From contig CAZXYS010000027.1 in the NCBI GenBank assembly GCA_964645005.1, forward strand, positions 1 through 58,627: a DNA stretch of 58,627 nucleotides, in the 5' to 3' direction. Position 1 is the first letter of the stretch. The number at the start of each line of letters is the position of its first letter. The position numbers were made by a program, and so were the translations under genes. Positions 27,449 to 36,250 of this stretch are shown here, piece by piece. The notes beneath the pieces were generated by a model. It worked only from the letters and a program-made list of their open reading frames with translations. It was not told the DNA's origin and made no database searches. Source of the stretch: CAZXYS01 sp964645005. Lineage in GTDB: Bacteria; Bacteroidota; Ignavibacteria; Kapaibacteriales; UBA2268.

Positions 27449-28132
27449 ATGAAAGAAAAAAGACTAATAAAAATAGCGCCGTCACTTTTATCTGCCGATT
27501 TCGGTAATCTGGCTTCTGAGATACGTAAATGCGAAGAAGGCGGCGCGGATATACTTCATGCAGATATTATGGACGGGCACTTTGTGCCTAATATAAGCTA
27601 TGGTCCTATGATCGTGGAAAAAATCCGCCCACTGAGCAAGCTGCCGATCGACAGTCACCTGATGATAACCGATCCTGATAAATTCATACCAATGTTTGTC
27701 GATGCCGGCACTGATATGATCTCAATCCATGCTGAAGGTGCATTTCATATTCACAGGACACTGTCTCTTATAAAGAGCTATGGCAAAAAGGCGGGACTGG
27801 TGCTGAATCCTGCAACCCCCTTGGAATATGCTTATGAAGCGGCGGAATTTTGTGATTATATTTTGTTGATGTCCGTGAATCCGGGATTTGGCGGGCAAAG
27901 CTTTATCGATACTTTTCTGCGGAGATGCGGAAAATTGAGAGAATATCTTGATAAAAATGCACTGGAAAATGTGGAAATTGAGGTGGATGGAGGTGTTAAA
28001 TTCGACAATATACAGGAAATCGTAAAAGCCGGCGCTAATATGATCGTTTGCGGCTCGGGGCTGTTTAAGGGTGATCCGGTGGATAATATAAAGAGAATGA
28101 GGAAGCTGGCGGAAGAGGTGCAAGAAGATTAA
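27449..28132 (+). CDS. rpe: ribulose-phosphate 3-epimerase
   Basis: A 227-residue TIM barrel that interconverts D-ribulose 5-phosphate and D-xylulose 5-phosphate in the pentose phosphate pathway (cytosolic, divalent metal-dependent). The family signatures are complete: substrate/metal motif IAPSLLSADFGNL, HADIMDGHFVPNISYGP (metal ligands His37 and Asp39), metal ligand His70 (DSHLMI), MSVNPGFGGQSF (phosphate-binding loop region) and catalytic Asp180 in EVDGGV. The length is normal. It is divergent from the PD40-OmpA gene and followed by a 600-bp region without a conserved gene, so it appears to be a single transcript. Confidence 0.97.
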   Translation: MKEKRLIKIAPSLLSADFGNLASEIRKCEEGGADILHADIMDGHFVPNISYGPMIVEKIRPLSKLPIDSHLMITDPDKFIPMFVDAGTDMISIHAEGAFHIHRTLSLIKSYGKKAGLVLNPATPLEYAYEAAEFCDYILLMSVNPGFGGQSFIDTFLRRCGKLREYLDKNALENVEIEVDGGVKFDNIQEIVKAGANMIVCGSGLFKGDPVDNIKRMRKLAEEVQED

Positions 28133-28281
28133 TTTTTTATTTAAGGACGAACGGCTAATGGATTGAGAGTTCTAAATTTTAAGTTTTTAATTTTAAATTA
28201 AGATTCCACTTTCCCGAAATTATCTTATAAACTCAACTTTCTGAGTTATAATAAATCAGATTATAAACAATGTAAGTATCA

Positions 28282-28500
28282 ATGATTACAAATAATTATA
28301 TTGAAAAGCCCTTTTTATTTTTGTATATTGCAAATGAATACATTGATAGATCTATTAGTGATTCAGGAACACCTATTCGAATCATAGGATTTAATCCATA
28401 TTATAGAGATATTTTTAGACAAAATTTCCAAATTCCGGATGGAGAATATTGCGAAAATGTTGATTATATTCCTGAAGAAGAAAGACCTAATTTAAAGTAA
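28282..28500 (+). CDS. hypothetical small protein (72 residues)
   Basis: A short AT-rich ORF rich in Tyr, Ile and Asn (IGFNPYYRDIFRQNFQIP) with a charged end (EERPNLK). No domain is recognised and no good ribosome binding site is visible. An imperfect hairpin (28225-28251) lies just upstream. It may be a real small gene, a remnant, or chance. Confidence 0.3.
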   Translation: MITNNYIEKPFLFLYIANEYIDRSISDSGTPIRIIGFNPYYRDIFRQNFQIPDGEYCENVDYIPEEERPNLK

Positions 28501-28589
28501 TGGGTTCCTATGGCATATAGAAATAAATGAATTTTCCGATTAGGTTATTATTTAAACAAACACAGTTCTTTGAAAACCTAATTCCCACC

Positions 28590-28680
28590 CCTCTTCCGGC
28601 AGTACGACCCGCGTGCGGGCAGGCGGCTGAGCAGGGATCCGGTGGAAAAGCTGGCGGTGTACCAAACTTGGGAAGTAGGG
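28590..28680 (+). other. GC-rich insert with Rhs-like translation
   Basis: A GC-rich patch in an AT-rich intergenic region. The frame starting at 28603 reads YDPRAGRRLSRDPVEKLAVY, close to the Y-D-P...G-R-x-L-S-x-D-P core signature of Rhs/YD-repeat proteins, and the upstream codons (FRQ) also fit. No ORF continues on either side. It may be a remnant of an Rhs gene or part of a dispersed repeat. The ORF in the neighbouring frame has no support. Confidence 0.3.
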
Positions 28681-28699
28681 AAAAATTTAATTATATTTG
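28668..28699 (+). promoter_or_regulatory. candidate promoter of the glycosyltransferase gene
   Basis: TTG (28668-28670), 21 nt, then TATATTTG (28692-28699), a full match to TAnnTTTG. It lies 45 nt before the ATG at 28745. Confidence 0.45.
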
Positions 28700-28744
28700 T
28701 GTTAATGTAAGTATTTAACATGAAAACAATAAATTAAATTTCTA

Positions 28745-31039
28745 ATGAAAGATTACGGTTTATCTGTCTGCATAATAGCTAAAAATGAGGAAAAGAACCT
28801 GCCTGACTGCCTCGAATCGGTGCAGCCGGCGGCGAGTGAGATAATTGTCGTGGATACCGGCTCGGATGACAGGACTATGGCTGTTGCCGAGGAATTCGGC
28901 TGCCGCGTGTACCGGACAGAATGGAATGATGACTTCGCCGCTGCAAGAAACGAAGCGCTGTCGTATGCCACACAGCCTTTTATCTTGAGTATAGATGCGG
29001 ATGAAAGGCTTGTCACTCCCGGGCAGATAGAACCGCTGCTGAAGGAAAGCTCGCTGCAGACGGGCGGCTGGCTCGTGGAAGTCTCGTCCGAAGTGCAGAG
29101 GAAAGCAGGTAAGGATAAATTCGTAAGCAATCTGCTGCGGCTGTTCAGGAATGATGAGAATATACGATTTTCAGGGATAATCCATGAGCAGGTAACCGAA
29201 TCGGTGATAAATCTCGGCTTGGGGATAGAGAATTCGCCGGTAAAGATCATTCATCACGGGTACGACAGCTCGCCCCAGGACCTGCGCTACAAGCAATTGC
29301 GCAACCTCAAATTGCTCGACAAAGCGCTGGAAAATGATCCCGAACATGCCTATACGCTTTTCCAGCGCGCGAAGACATATCTGGCGCTCGATCGCTGGGA
29401 GGAAGCCGAACATGATATCCAGCAGGCTATAGAGAAAGCCCCTTCAGGAGGTACTGTCAAGCCGCAGGCGCTGAATTACGGAGGCATAATTGCTTACCGC
29501 CTCGACTATCTCAAAAATGCCGAGGAACGCGCGAAAAAATCCCTCGAATTATTGCCAAAGCAGGCTTTCGCCAATTTTATCCTCGGCGAAGTCTACCTTA
29601 CGACAAACAATTTCGATAAGGCTTACGATGCCTTTTCGGCAATGGAAAAAGCTCTTGCCGAGCCTGATCCATTGTCGAGAATTGTCGGCGATTACTACCT
29701 GCCGCCCGAGCAGCTTCATTTCAAAAAAGGGAAATGCCTCATAGGGCTTAAGCTCTTTGACGAAGCGCTGGCGGAATTCAAAAACGGCGTGGACGCAAAT
29801 CCTAAGCATTCCGCCTGTCTTGTGGGCATGGCCAACGCAGCCTACAAGAAGAAGCGGTACGGCGAAGCTGCTAACCTGCTGAAAAGAGCGGTTGAAATAG
29901 ATCCGGCGGACTCAAGACTCAATAAATTCCTCAGACAGGTGCAGGTAAAACTTGACGAACAAGAACAAACTGAACTAAATTTCGAAGAGAAGCCCGCCGA
30001 AGGACAGCAAAAACCGTTGCTATCGCTGAGTATGATCGTCAAGGATGAAGAGGACATGCTCGCGGGCTGCCTCGACAGCGTGAAGGACATCGCCGATGAG
30101 ATAGTCATCGTGGATACCGGCTCGACAGATAAAACGAAGGAAATTGCACAGCAGTACGGCGCGAAGCTCTACGATTTCGATTGGGTTGATGATTTCTCTG
30201 CGGCTCGGAATGAATCGCTGAAACGCTGCGCCGGCGAGTGGATTCTCTATATGGATGCCGACGAACGCCTCGACAAAGAGAGCGCCAAAGACCTTCGTGA
30301 TTTTCTGGCGAACAGCCCCGATTCCCGCGGTGGTTACTTCTGCACTATCGAAAGCGACCATTCCCAGCTTGACGGCAAAGCCGAATTGCACCGCGGCGGC
30401 TACCCGCGCATTTTCCGCAATTACGGCTATCCGAAGATACAGTTCCAGGGCAGGGTGCACGAGCAGATTACGCCGTCAATTCTCGATCTCGGAGCCAATT
30501 TTGAATTTTCCGACGTAATTATCAACCATCTCGGCTATAATCAGCCGCGCGAGGTCATGGAAGAAAAGATCAAGCGGAATTACAAAATGCTGATAGAGCA
30601 TGTACAGGACGAGCCGCTTAACGGCTACGCATGGTTCCAGCTCGGGCAGACTCTCGCCCAGATGAAGCTCAACGACGAAGCCGAAAAATCCATCCGGCTG
30701 GCGGTGCAGACCGGCTCGCTGTCGGACTCAGTATATGCGAGCGCGGCGGCAGTCCTCGCCCAACTCACCGGCAACAAGAAAAATTTCGAGGAAACGCTTC
30801 ACTGGGCGGAAGAATCTCTGAAAAGCGCACCGGAACAGATCTATGCGCTGCACCTTCGCGCTTATGCGCATCTCTATCTGGATAATTTCGATCAGGCTGA
30901 GAAGGATTTCCACGAAGTGCGGAACCGGCTGAAAAACAGTAAGGGCGTACCGAAATCGGGCTTTGACATAGTCATTCCCGAAGAGGTGGTCGATCAGGGG
31001 CTGCGTGAGCTCGAGCAGCGCCGAGCCGGCGGCTCATAG
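28745..31039 (+). CDS. duplicated GT2 glycosyltransferase with TPR repeats
   Basis: 764 residues with two copies of one layout. The first GT-A domain starts at residue 5 (LSVCIIAKNEEKNLPDCLESV, shown in part), with IIVVDTGSDD and the metal-binding DADERL at about 84-89. Tetratricopeptide repeats follow at about 190-410. A linker with poly-Glu/Gln leads to a second GT-A domain at about 425 (LSMIVKDEEDMLAGCLDSV, IVIVDTGSTDKT, MDADERLD at about 503-510). More TPRs span about 620-745. Both domains retain the DxD-type motif, so both may transfer sugars. Tandem GT2-TPR proteins often act in surface or protein glycosylation (family knowledge); the acceptor is unknown. GC content is visibly higher than in neighbouring genes. 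The 3' end overlaps the convergent umuD gene by 6 bp. Confidence 0.88.
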   Translation: MKDYGLSVCIIAKNEEKNLPDCLESVQPAASEIIVVDTGSDDRTMAVAEEFGCRVYRTEWNDDFAAARNEALSYATQPFILSIDADERLVTPGQIEPLLKESSLQTGGWLVEVSSEVQRKAGKDKFVSNLLRLFRNDENIRFSGIIHEQVTESVINLGLGIENSPVKIIHHGYDSSPQDLRYKQLRNLKLLDKALENDPEHAYTLFQRAKTYLALDRWEEAEHDIQQAIEKAPSGGTVKPQALNYGGIIAYRLDYLKNAEERAKKSLELLPKQAFANFILGEVYLTTNNFDKAYDAFSAMEKALAEPDPLSRIVGDYYLPPEQLHFKKGKCLIGLKLFDEALAEFKNGVDANPKHSACLVGMANAAYKKKRYGEAANLLKRAVEIDPADSRLNKFLRQVQVKLDEQEQTELNFEEKPAEGQQKPLLSLSMIVKDEEDMLAGCLDSVKDIADEIVIVDTGSTDKTKEIAQQYGAKLYDFDWVDDFSAARNESLKRCAGEWILYMDADERLDKESAKDLRDFLANSPDSRGGYFCTIESDHSQLDGKAELHRGGYPRIFRNYGYPKIQFQGRVHEQITPSILDLGANFEFSDVIINHLGYNQPREVMEEKIKRNYKMLIEHVQDEPLNGYAWFQLGQTLAQMKLNDEAEKSIRLAVQTGSLSDSVYASAAAVLAQLTGNKKNFEETLHWAEESLKSAPEQIYALHLRAYAHLYLDNFDQAEKDFHEVRNRLKNSKGVPKSGFDIVIPEEVVDQGLRELEQRRAGGS

Positions 31040-31495
31040 CACGGGGTGGATAACGGTCGTCACCACGCCCCAAACCTCGAACTGCATCTCTTCATTTATT
31101 TCAATTCTGTTGTAATCGGGATTTTCCGGCGTAAGATACACCTTACCGTTCTCTCTGAGCAGGCGTTTAACAGTGAGATCGCCGTCGAGGACTGCGATGA
31201 CGATATTGCCGTCCTTGGGCTCGATGGAGCGGTCGACGACGAGCACATCGCCGCTGTGGATGCCCGCCTCGATCATGGAATCGCCGGTAACCCTGACAAA
31301 GAAGGTCGCCGCCGGATTGCGCACGAGATGCTGGTTAAGGTCGAGCTTCCCTTCGAGGTAATCATCCGCCGGCGAGGGAAATCCCGCGGACACGGACTCG
31401 AGGAACAGCGGCAGTTCCAATTCGCTCTTCTGTTCCGGCGTTAGAATTTCGAGAACATCCGAATTGCCTGATTTTATGTTGCGCACTTTTTTCAT
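31034..31495 (-). CDS. umuD: UmuD-type translesion/SOS protease (S24 family)
   Basis: 153 residues from the ATG at 31495 (a TTG two codons earlier is less likely). It has the UmuD self-cleavage region ESVSAGFPSPADDY (Ala37-Gly38 is the expected cut), LDLNQHLVRNPAATFFVRV, catalytic Ser73 in GDSMIEAGI and catalytic Lys110 in LTVKRLL. LexA DNA-binding sequence is absent, as expected for UmuD. On RecA-filament contact the family cuts itself and joins UmuC to form a Y-family translesion polymerase. No umuC is present on either side: downstream is the convergent glycosyltransferase, overlapping by 6 bp. It is either an orphan with umuC elsewhere or acts as a separate regulator. Confidence 0.92.
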   Translation of the reverse strand: MKKVRNIKSGNSDVLEILTPEQKSELELPLFLESVSAGFPSPADDYLEGKLDLNQHLVRNPAATFFVRVTGDSMIEAGIHSGDVLVVDRSIEPKDGNIVIAVLDGDLTVKRLLRENGKVYLTPENPDYNRIEINEEMQFEVWGVVTTVIHPVL

Positions 31496-31722
31496 ATCCA
31501 AATTTATTAAATTTTGTGGTAGAATGCTAAAGATAGCTGTAATTATGTACGATGGATGCAGATTATAATTTTTATAAAATAAATTTGGAGATTAAATAAA
31601 TTTTAGGTGAAATGGAAGAGGTATTTTGCTACTAAAATTATTTGATGAACTGGCATTGACAATTGTTTTTTAAAGGTTATAAGCGGCATTACTATTGCTG
31701 TTTATGGGGAGGGCTAAATATC

Positions 31723-32557
31723 ATGAAGAAAACTTTGCTAATCGTAATTGCATTATTTACAATTTATGAAATTAGTTAATCAGAAAATCCCGAATGGATA
31801 GTATTCAACTATGAAAATTCCCCAATTCCCAGCCGGATTGTCAGAGAAGTCGTAATTGATAAAGATGGCAATAAGTGGATAGCTACAAGCCATAGAAATT
31901 GATAGTAATAGAAATATATGGATTTCTACAAATAATGGCTTAAATAGACTTGCTGGGAAAAAATGGACATTGTTTTATCCCTAAGTATTATCAAATATAA
32001 GAAGATCTAAGCGTTCTGTGGCTATTGAACAAAACAGTATTATATGGGTAGGTACTGCTTTCGATGGTTTGTTTAAATTTGATGGTAAGGACTGGATACA
32101 ATACAATAAAGAGAATTCCAAAATACCTGGCTCTGCTATTAACTCAATAACTATAGATTCTTATGGGAATAAATGGATATGTACCGACCAAGGTTTAGCC
32201 GTGTATAGGGAAGGCGGCGTAAAAGGAATAACAGATGTAAAAGAAAATCCTGATAAATACTATAGTTCTACCGCTTATACTAATTCTTTCCATAACTCTA
32301 CTGTAATTGAATACGATGTACAAGAGACAAACTCAGTTAAATTATCTGTTTTTGATGCCTACGGTAATGAAGTGTCAGGCTTTGGAAGCAAGCTGCATAC
32401 GCCGGGTGAGTATCAATACGTGTTTGATGCTGAAAATGTATCACCAGGTATTTACTTCTATAAGCTGCAAATCGGGAATAAGATAGAGACAGGGAAATTA
32501 GTGATGTATAGGTGGATAAATTGGGATTCCGTTGTGTCAAATGGGACTGTCTCATAA
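31723..32557 (+). pseudogene. decayed two-component-type propeller protein with T9SS domain
   Basis: ATG at 31723 starts a signal peptide (MKKTLLIVIALFTIYEIS) that meets a stop at 31777-31779. The same frame continues SENPEWIVFNYENSPIPSR and KDGNKWIATSHRN to stops at 31900-31905. The reading then shifts by one frame with apparent loss of part of a propeller blade (IDSNRNIWISTNNGLNRLAG), meets a stop at 31982-31984, and stays open to 32557. Blade motifs (IDSYGNKWICTDQGLAVY) and a T9SS-type end (HNSTVIEYDV...GIYFYKLQIGNKIETGKLVM) are clear. The usual NPF before the sorting domain has become NSFH. At least three stops and one frameshift/deletion make it non-functional, although the 3' part could still be transcribed. 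Confidence 0.8.
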
Positions 32558-32603
32558 GCAGGTAATGTTCCAGGACAGCCTCTTTTCTTTTTATATGCTG
32601 AAT

Positions 32604-32623
32604 GAGTTACTATTACTTATTTT
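32604..32623 (+). promoter_or_regulatory. weak copy of the shared upstream motif before rfbB
   Basis: GAGTTACTATTACTTATTTT: the 3' part, TATTACTTATTTT, matches copy 3 exactly, and the 5' half differs. It lies about 80 nt before the rfbB ATG and 20 nt before the candidate promoter, on the same strand as the gene, as in the other copies. Confidence 0.3.
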
Positions 32624-32642
32624 CCACTCCTTTGTAAAAAGT

Positions 32643-32673
32643 TTTGTAATCCCTTAACATTTATGTAATTTTG
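32643..32673 (+). promoter_or_regulatory. Bacteroidota-type promoter of the polysaccharide cluster
   Basis: TTTG (32643-32646), 19 nt, then TAATTTTG (32666-32673), a complete match to the TTTG-N19-TAnnTTTG consensus. It lies 29 nt before the rfbB start codon. Confidence 0.6.
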
Positions 32674-32702
32674 TGGTTTGTTAAAGTTTTAGCAAGCGAA
32701 TC

Positions 32703-33716
32703 ATGAGCGAAACAGTATTAATAACTGGCGGATCAGGCTTTATAGGAAGCAATTTCGTCAGGTATATTTTGAGTAATGAAGATTATCGGATTGTAAATCT
32801 CGATGCGCTTACCTATGCCGGTAATCCTGAGAATCTTTCCGATGTCGAGGATAATCCGGCTTACAGCTTCGTGCATGGTTCGATCGCGGATAAGGAACTG
32901 GTCGATAAGATCTGCGATGAATATGATATTTCCGGGATAATCAATTTTGCGGCGGAGTCGCACGTTGACCGCTCGATCATGGATGCCAGACCTTTCATCG
33001 ATACAAACGTTACGGGCACTCTTGTTTTGCTGGATGCTGTCAGGAAGCACGGCATTAATAGATTCCTGCAAATTTCCACTGATGAAGTATACGGAACACT
33101 GCCGGAAACCGGGGAATTCACTGAGAAGACACCGCTGAAGCCTAATTCGCCTTATTCTGCTTCTAAAGCAGCGGCGGACCACCTGGTATCAGCTTATCAT
33201 AAGACTTATGACTTGAATACGCTGATAACGCGATGTTCGAATAACTACGGGCAGTATCAATTTCCGGAAAAGTTGATCCCGCTGATGATAGAGAATGCTC
33301 TGGATGACAAGAACTTACCTGTTTACGGCGATGGACTGCACGTTAGGGATTGGATACACGTCACTGACCATGTTAAAGCGATATTAACAGTTTACAAATC
33401 AGGAAGATCGGGGGAAGTATATAATATCGGGGCGGATAGCGAGAAACCGAATATCGAAATCGTCAAGACTATTCTCAAAATTCTGGATAAGCCGGAGTCG
33501 CTTATAAAATTCGTTAAGGACAGACCCGGGCATGACAGGCGCTATGCCATCGATAATTCTAAAATTAAGGAAGAACTTGGCTGGCAGCCGGGAATAGATT
33601 TCGAGACCGGGCTGAAGCAAACAATTGACTGGTACATTGAAAATCGGGACTGGAGCAAGAGGGTGAAAACAGGCGAATATCAAAAATATTATAAAGAACA
33701 ATACGGGAACATTTGA
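32703..33716 (+). CDS. rfbB: dTDP-glucose 4,6-dehydratase
   Basis: A 337-residue extended SDR enzyme that converts dTDP-glucose to dTDP-4-keto-6-deoxyglucose, the entry to dTDP-rhamnose and other 6-deoxyhexoses. It has the NAD-binding motif TGGSGFIGSNF (8-18), FAAESHVDRSI, the catalytic STDEVYG triad region (Thr126, Asp127, Glu128), PYSASKAAADH (Tyr151, Lys155) and the substrate-binding NNYGQYQFPEKLIP. The length is typical. rfbA, rfbC and rfbD are absent from the window. It is the first gene of the polysaccharide block and has a consensus promoter directly upstream. Confidence 0.96.
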   Translation: MSETVLITGGSGFIGSNFVRYILSNEDYRIVNLDALTYAGNPENLSDVEDNPAYSFVHGSIADKELVDKICDEYDISGIINFAAESHVDRSIMDARPFIDTNVTGTLVLLDAVRKHGINRFLQISTDEVYGTLPETGEFTEKTPLKPNSPYSASKAAADHLVSAYHKTYDLNTLITRCSNNYGQYQFPEKLIPLMIENALDDKNLPVYGDGLHVRDWIHVTDHVKAILTVYKSGRSGEVYNIGADSEKPNIEIVKTILKILDKPESLIKFVKDRPGHDRRYAIDNSKIKEELGWQPGIDFETGLKQTIDWYIENRDWSKRVKTGEYQKYYKEQYGNI

Positions 33717-33750
33717 TTCGAATAAATGAAAGATTTTGTTAGTTAAATAA

Positions 33751-35100
33751 TTGGAAAAAGACGTGGCGGATAAGGATATTATCAAATCATACGAAAAGAA
33801 AATTGAAAATAAGGAACTAATAGCAGGGGTGATAGGACTCGGATATGTTGGGCTGCCTCTTGCTCTGGAATTTGCCAGAAATGAATTCAAGACCATTGGT
33901 TTCGATCTTAACGAAGATAGGGTGGTTAAGCTGAATAAGGGCGTTAATTATATCGAAGACCTGAAGGATGATGAAATAAGAAGTGTGGTAGAAAACGGTT
34001 TTTTATCCGCTGCAACCGACTTTGATAAACTGAAGGATTGTGATTCTATCTTTATATGCGTGCCGACACCTTTTACTACTAATAAAGATCCTGATATTTC
34101 GTATATTTTGGATGCATCAAAACAAATAGCTTCCAATATCCAGGAAAATCAGGTAATAATAATAAAAAGTACGACATTTCCCGGCACTACGGAAAAATTT
34201 GTAAAACCGGCACTTGAATCTTCCGGGTTGAAGGCGGGGCAGGACTTTTATCTTGCTTTCTCCCCAGAGAGAATTGACCCGGGAAATAAGAAATTCAATA
34301 CTTCGAATACTCCAATAGTTGTAGGCGGAATTGATAAGACTTCGACTGATATTGCGTGCAGTGTACAGAAGGTTATTGTTGATCAGGTTGTACCGGTTAG
34401 TTCAACTAAGATTGCAGAGATGGAAAAACTGCTCGAGAATATCTTCCGCAGCGTGAATATTGCATTGGTGAATGAACTGGCTCAGCTTTGCGACCGCATT
34501 GGCATTAATATCTGGGAAGTGATAGAGGCGGCTTCGACCAAGCCGTTCGGTTTCATGCCCTTTTTCCCCGGTCCCGGTATAGGGGGACACTGTATTCTTA
34601 TAGATCCTTACTATCTTTCGTGGATGGCACGGGAATATGATTTTGAGACGAAATTCATTGCTCTGGCGGCGGAAATCAATGAGGAAATGCCTTATTATGT
34701 GCGCTATATGGTTCTAAAGGAAATAGCAAGACAGCCTGTGACTACGTCGAACGCCAGAGTGCTTCTTTTAGGGATGGCATTTAAAAAAGACGTAAGCGAT
34801 CTGCGGCATTCGCCGGCGCTGAAAGTTTATGAGATACTAAAGACCGAAGGCGTAGAGAACATTTCTTACTATGATCCCTATATCCCTGAAATTTCAATGA
34901 ATTCGGAAAAACTTATTTCCGAGACAGAATTATCTGCCGAAATGCTAAAAAAATATGATGTGGTCGTGATCACAACTGATCACAGCGTATTTGATTTCAA
35001 AGTGATAGCAGAAAATAGCAAAGTAGTGATTGACACACGCAATGCGTGTAAAGAATATCAGGATAGAGGAAATATTGTACTTTTGGGGGACGGCAAATGA
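33751..35100 (+). CDS. UDP-N-acetylhexosamine 6-dehydrogenase (WbpA/WecC type)
   Basis: About 449 residues. It is an NAD-dependent enzyme that oxidises C6 of a UDP-sugar in two steps to a uronic acid. It has the Rossmann motif GVIGLGYVGLPLALEF (26-41), FICVPTPFT, SFSPERIDPG-like AFSPERIDPGN, and the catalytic Cys281 in KPFGFMPFFPGPGIGGHC. This last block is of the WbpA (UDP-GlcNAc) class rather than UDP-glucose dehydrogenase. The next gene, overlapping by 4 bp, is a UDP-GlcNAc 2-epimerase, so the pair probably makes UDP-ManNAcA (inference). There is no ATG: the start is TTG at 33751, right after an in-frame stop, or GTG at 33763. Confidence 0.9.
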   Translation: MEKDVADKDIIKSYEKKIENKELIAGVIGLGYVGLPLALEFARNEFKTIGFDLNEDRVVKLNKGVNYIEDLKDDEIRSVVENGFLSAATDFDKLKDCDSIFICVPTPFTTNKDPDISYILDASKQIASNIQENQVIIIKSTTFPGTTEKFVKPALESSGLKAGQDFYLAFSPERIDPGNKKFNTSNTPIVVGGIDKTSTDIACSVQKVIVDQVVPVSSTKIAEMEKLLENIFRSVNIALVNELAQLCDRIGINIWEVIEAASTKPFGFMPFFPGPGIGGHCILIDPYYLSWMAREYDFETKFIALAAEINEEMPYYVRYMVLKEIARQPVTTSNARVLLLGMAFKKDVSDLRHSPALKVYEILKTEGVENISYYDPYIPEISMNSEKLISETELSAEMLKKYDVVVITTDHSVFDFKVIAENSKVVIDTRNACKEYQDRGNIVLLGDGK

Positions 35101-36191
35101 AAACTGTTGTATCGGTAGTCGGCGCAAGACCTAACTTCATGAAGGTGGCGCCATTGCACAGAGAATTCGCCAGCCATAAGGATGTTAACCATATAATTGT
35201 GCATACAGGTCAGCACTACGATGTGAATATGTCTGATGCTTTTTTCAAGGATCTTGAGATGCCTCAGCCCGAATATTTCCTTGGCGTTGGCTCTGCTTCT
35301 CATGCTGCGCAGACCGCGAAGATTATGATGGCTTTTGAGGAAGCAGCGCTTGAATTGTCCCCGGATCTGGTGATTGTCGTAGGCGATGTGAATTCGACAA
35401 TAGCGGCGGCTTTGACCGCGGCAAAACTGGGAATTAAAGCAGCCCATGTGGAAGGGGGATTGCGCAGCTTTGACCGTACCATGCCGGAGGAAATTAATAG
35501 AATAGCCACTGATTCAATCTGTGATTATTGCTTTGTGACGGAAGAATCGGCGCTCAAGAACCTTAAACACGAAGGTTTTCGGGAGGATAATATCTTCTTC
35601 ACTGGAAATACGATGATCGATTCGCAGAAATATGCCATGCCCAAAGCTGAAAAATCGGACATTTTGGAAAGAATAGGATTGACGAAGGGAGAATATGCGG
35701 CTGTAACAGTGCATCGCCCGAGCAATGTGGACGATACCGAACAATTGTACGATATTCTCAGAATTTTCGACCATCTGTCAAAATACAGAGAGATAGTGCT
35801 GCCAATGCATCCGAGAACTAGAAAGAATCTTGAATTTTTTGATTTTATGGATTATGCTCAAAGCATTGAAGGGCTTAAATTGATCGAACCGCTGGGATAT
35901 ATTGATTTTCTTGCATTGATGAAAAATTCCGATTTTGTTATTACTGATTCGGGAGGTATCCAGGAAGAAACGACGGTACTGGGACTGCCCTGTATTACTA
36001 TCAGGACTACGACTGAGAGACCTGTTACTACGGAAATCGGTACAAATATTCTGGTAATGCCTGAATACGAGAACATTCGCAAAGAGATAGACAGATTATT
36101 ACACGAGAAGAGAAAAACGGGCAAAATTCCTGAGTTTTGGGATGGTTTTGCATCGGTAAGAATTGTTAATCAAATTCTTAAGTTGATTTGA
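35097..36191 (+). CDS. wecB: UDP-N-acetylglucosamine 2-epimerase (non-hydrolysing)
   Basis: A 364-residue GT-B-fold enzyme that interconverts UDP-GlcNAc and UDP-ManNAc. The signatures are GARPNFMKVAPL at the N-terminus, HTGQHYDVNMSDAFF, GDVNSTIA, HVEGGLRSFDRTMPEEINR, TVHRPSNVD and the UDP-binding ITDSGGIQEE with LRTTTERP-like IRTTTERPVT. The length is standard. The ATG overlaps the stop of the dehydrogenase gene (ATGA), indicating coupled translation and a joint pathway to UDP-ManNAc and UDP-ManNAcA for surface polysaccharide. Confidence 0.96.
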   Translation: MKTVVSVVGARPNFMKVAPLHREFASHKDVNHIIVHTGQHYDVNMSDAFFKDLEMPQPEYFLGVGSASHAAQTAKIMMAFEEAALELSPDLVIVVGDVNSTIAAALTAAKLGIKAAHVEGGLRSFDRTMPEEINRIATDSICDYCFVTEESALKNLKHEGFREDNIFFTGNTMIDSQKYAMPKAEKSDILERIGLTKGEYAAVTVHRPSNVDDTEQLYDILRIFDHLSKYREIVLPMHPRTRKNLEFFDFMDYAQSIEGLKLIEPLGYIDFLALMKNSDFVITDSGGIQEETTVLGLPCITIRTTTERPVTTEIGTNILVMPEYENIRKEIDRLLHEKRKTGKIPEFWDGFASVRIVNQILKLI

Positions 36192-36250
36192 TATTATTGA
36201 TATTGTTTAATTAAATAATTTTTTTATTTATAATAATTTACACAGATAAA

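Noticed and set aside
28527..28718. 63-codon plus-strand ORF
   Set aside because: It crosses the GC-rich patch in a different frame from the Rhs-like string and has no ribosome site or recognisable sequence.
29842..30460. Long antisense ORFs in the GC-richer glycosyltransferase gene
   Set aside because: High GC removes stop codons from the other strand; the sense frame has clear GT2 and TPR motifs.
32560..32590. Possible terminator after the decayed propeller gene (CTGTC...GACAG)
   Set aside because: Only about 5 bp of pairing, though a T-rich stretch follows; too weak to list.
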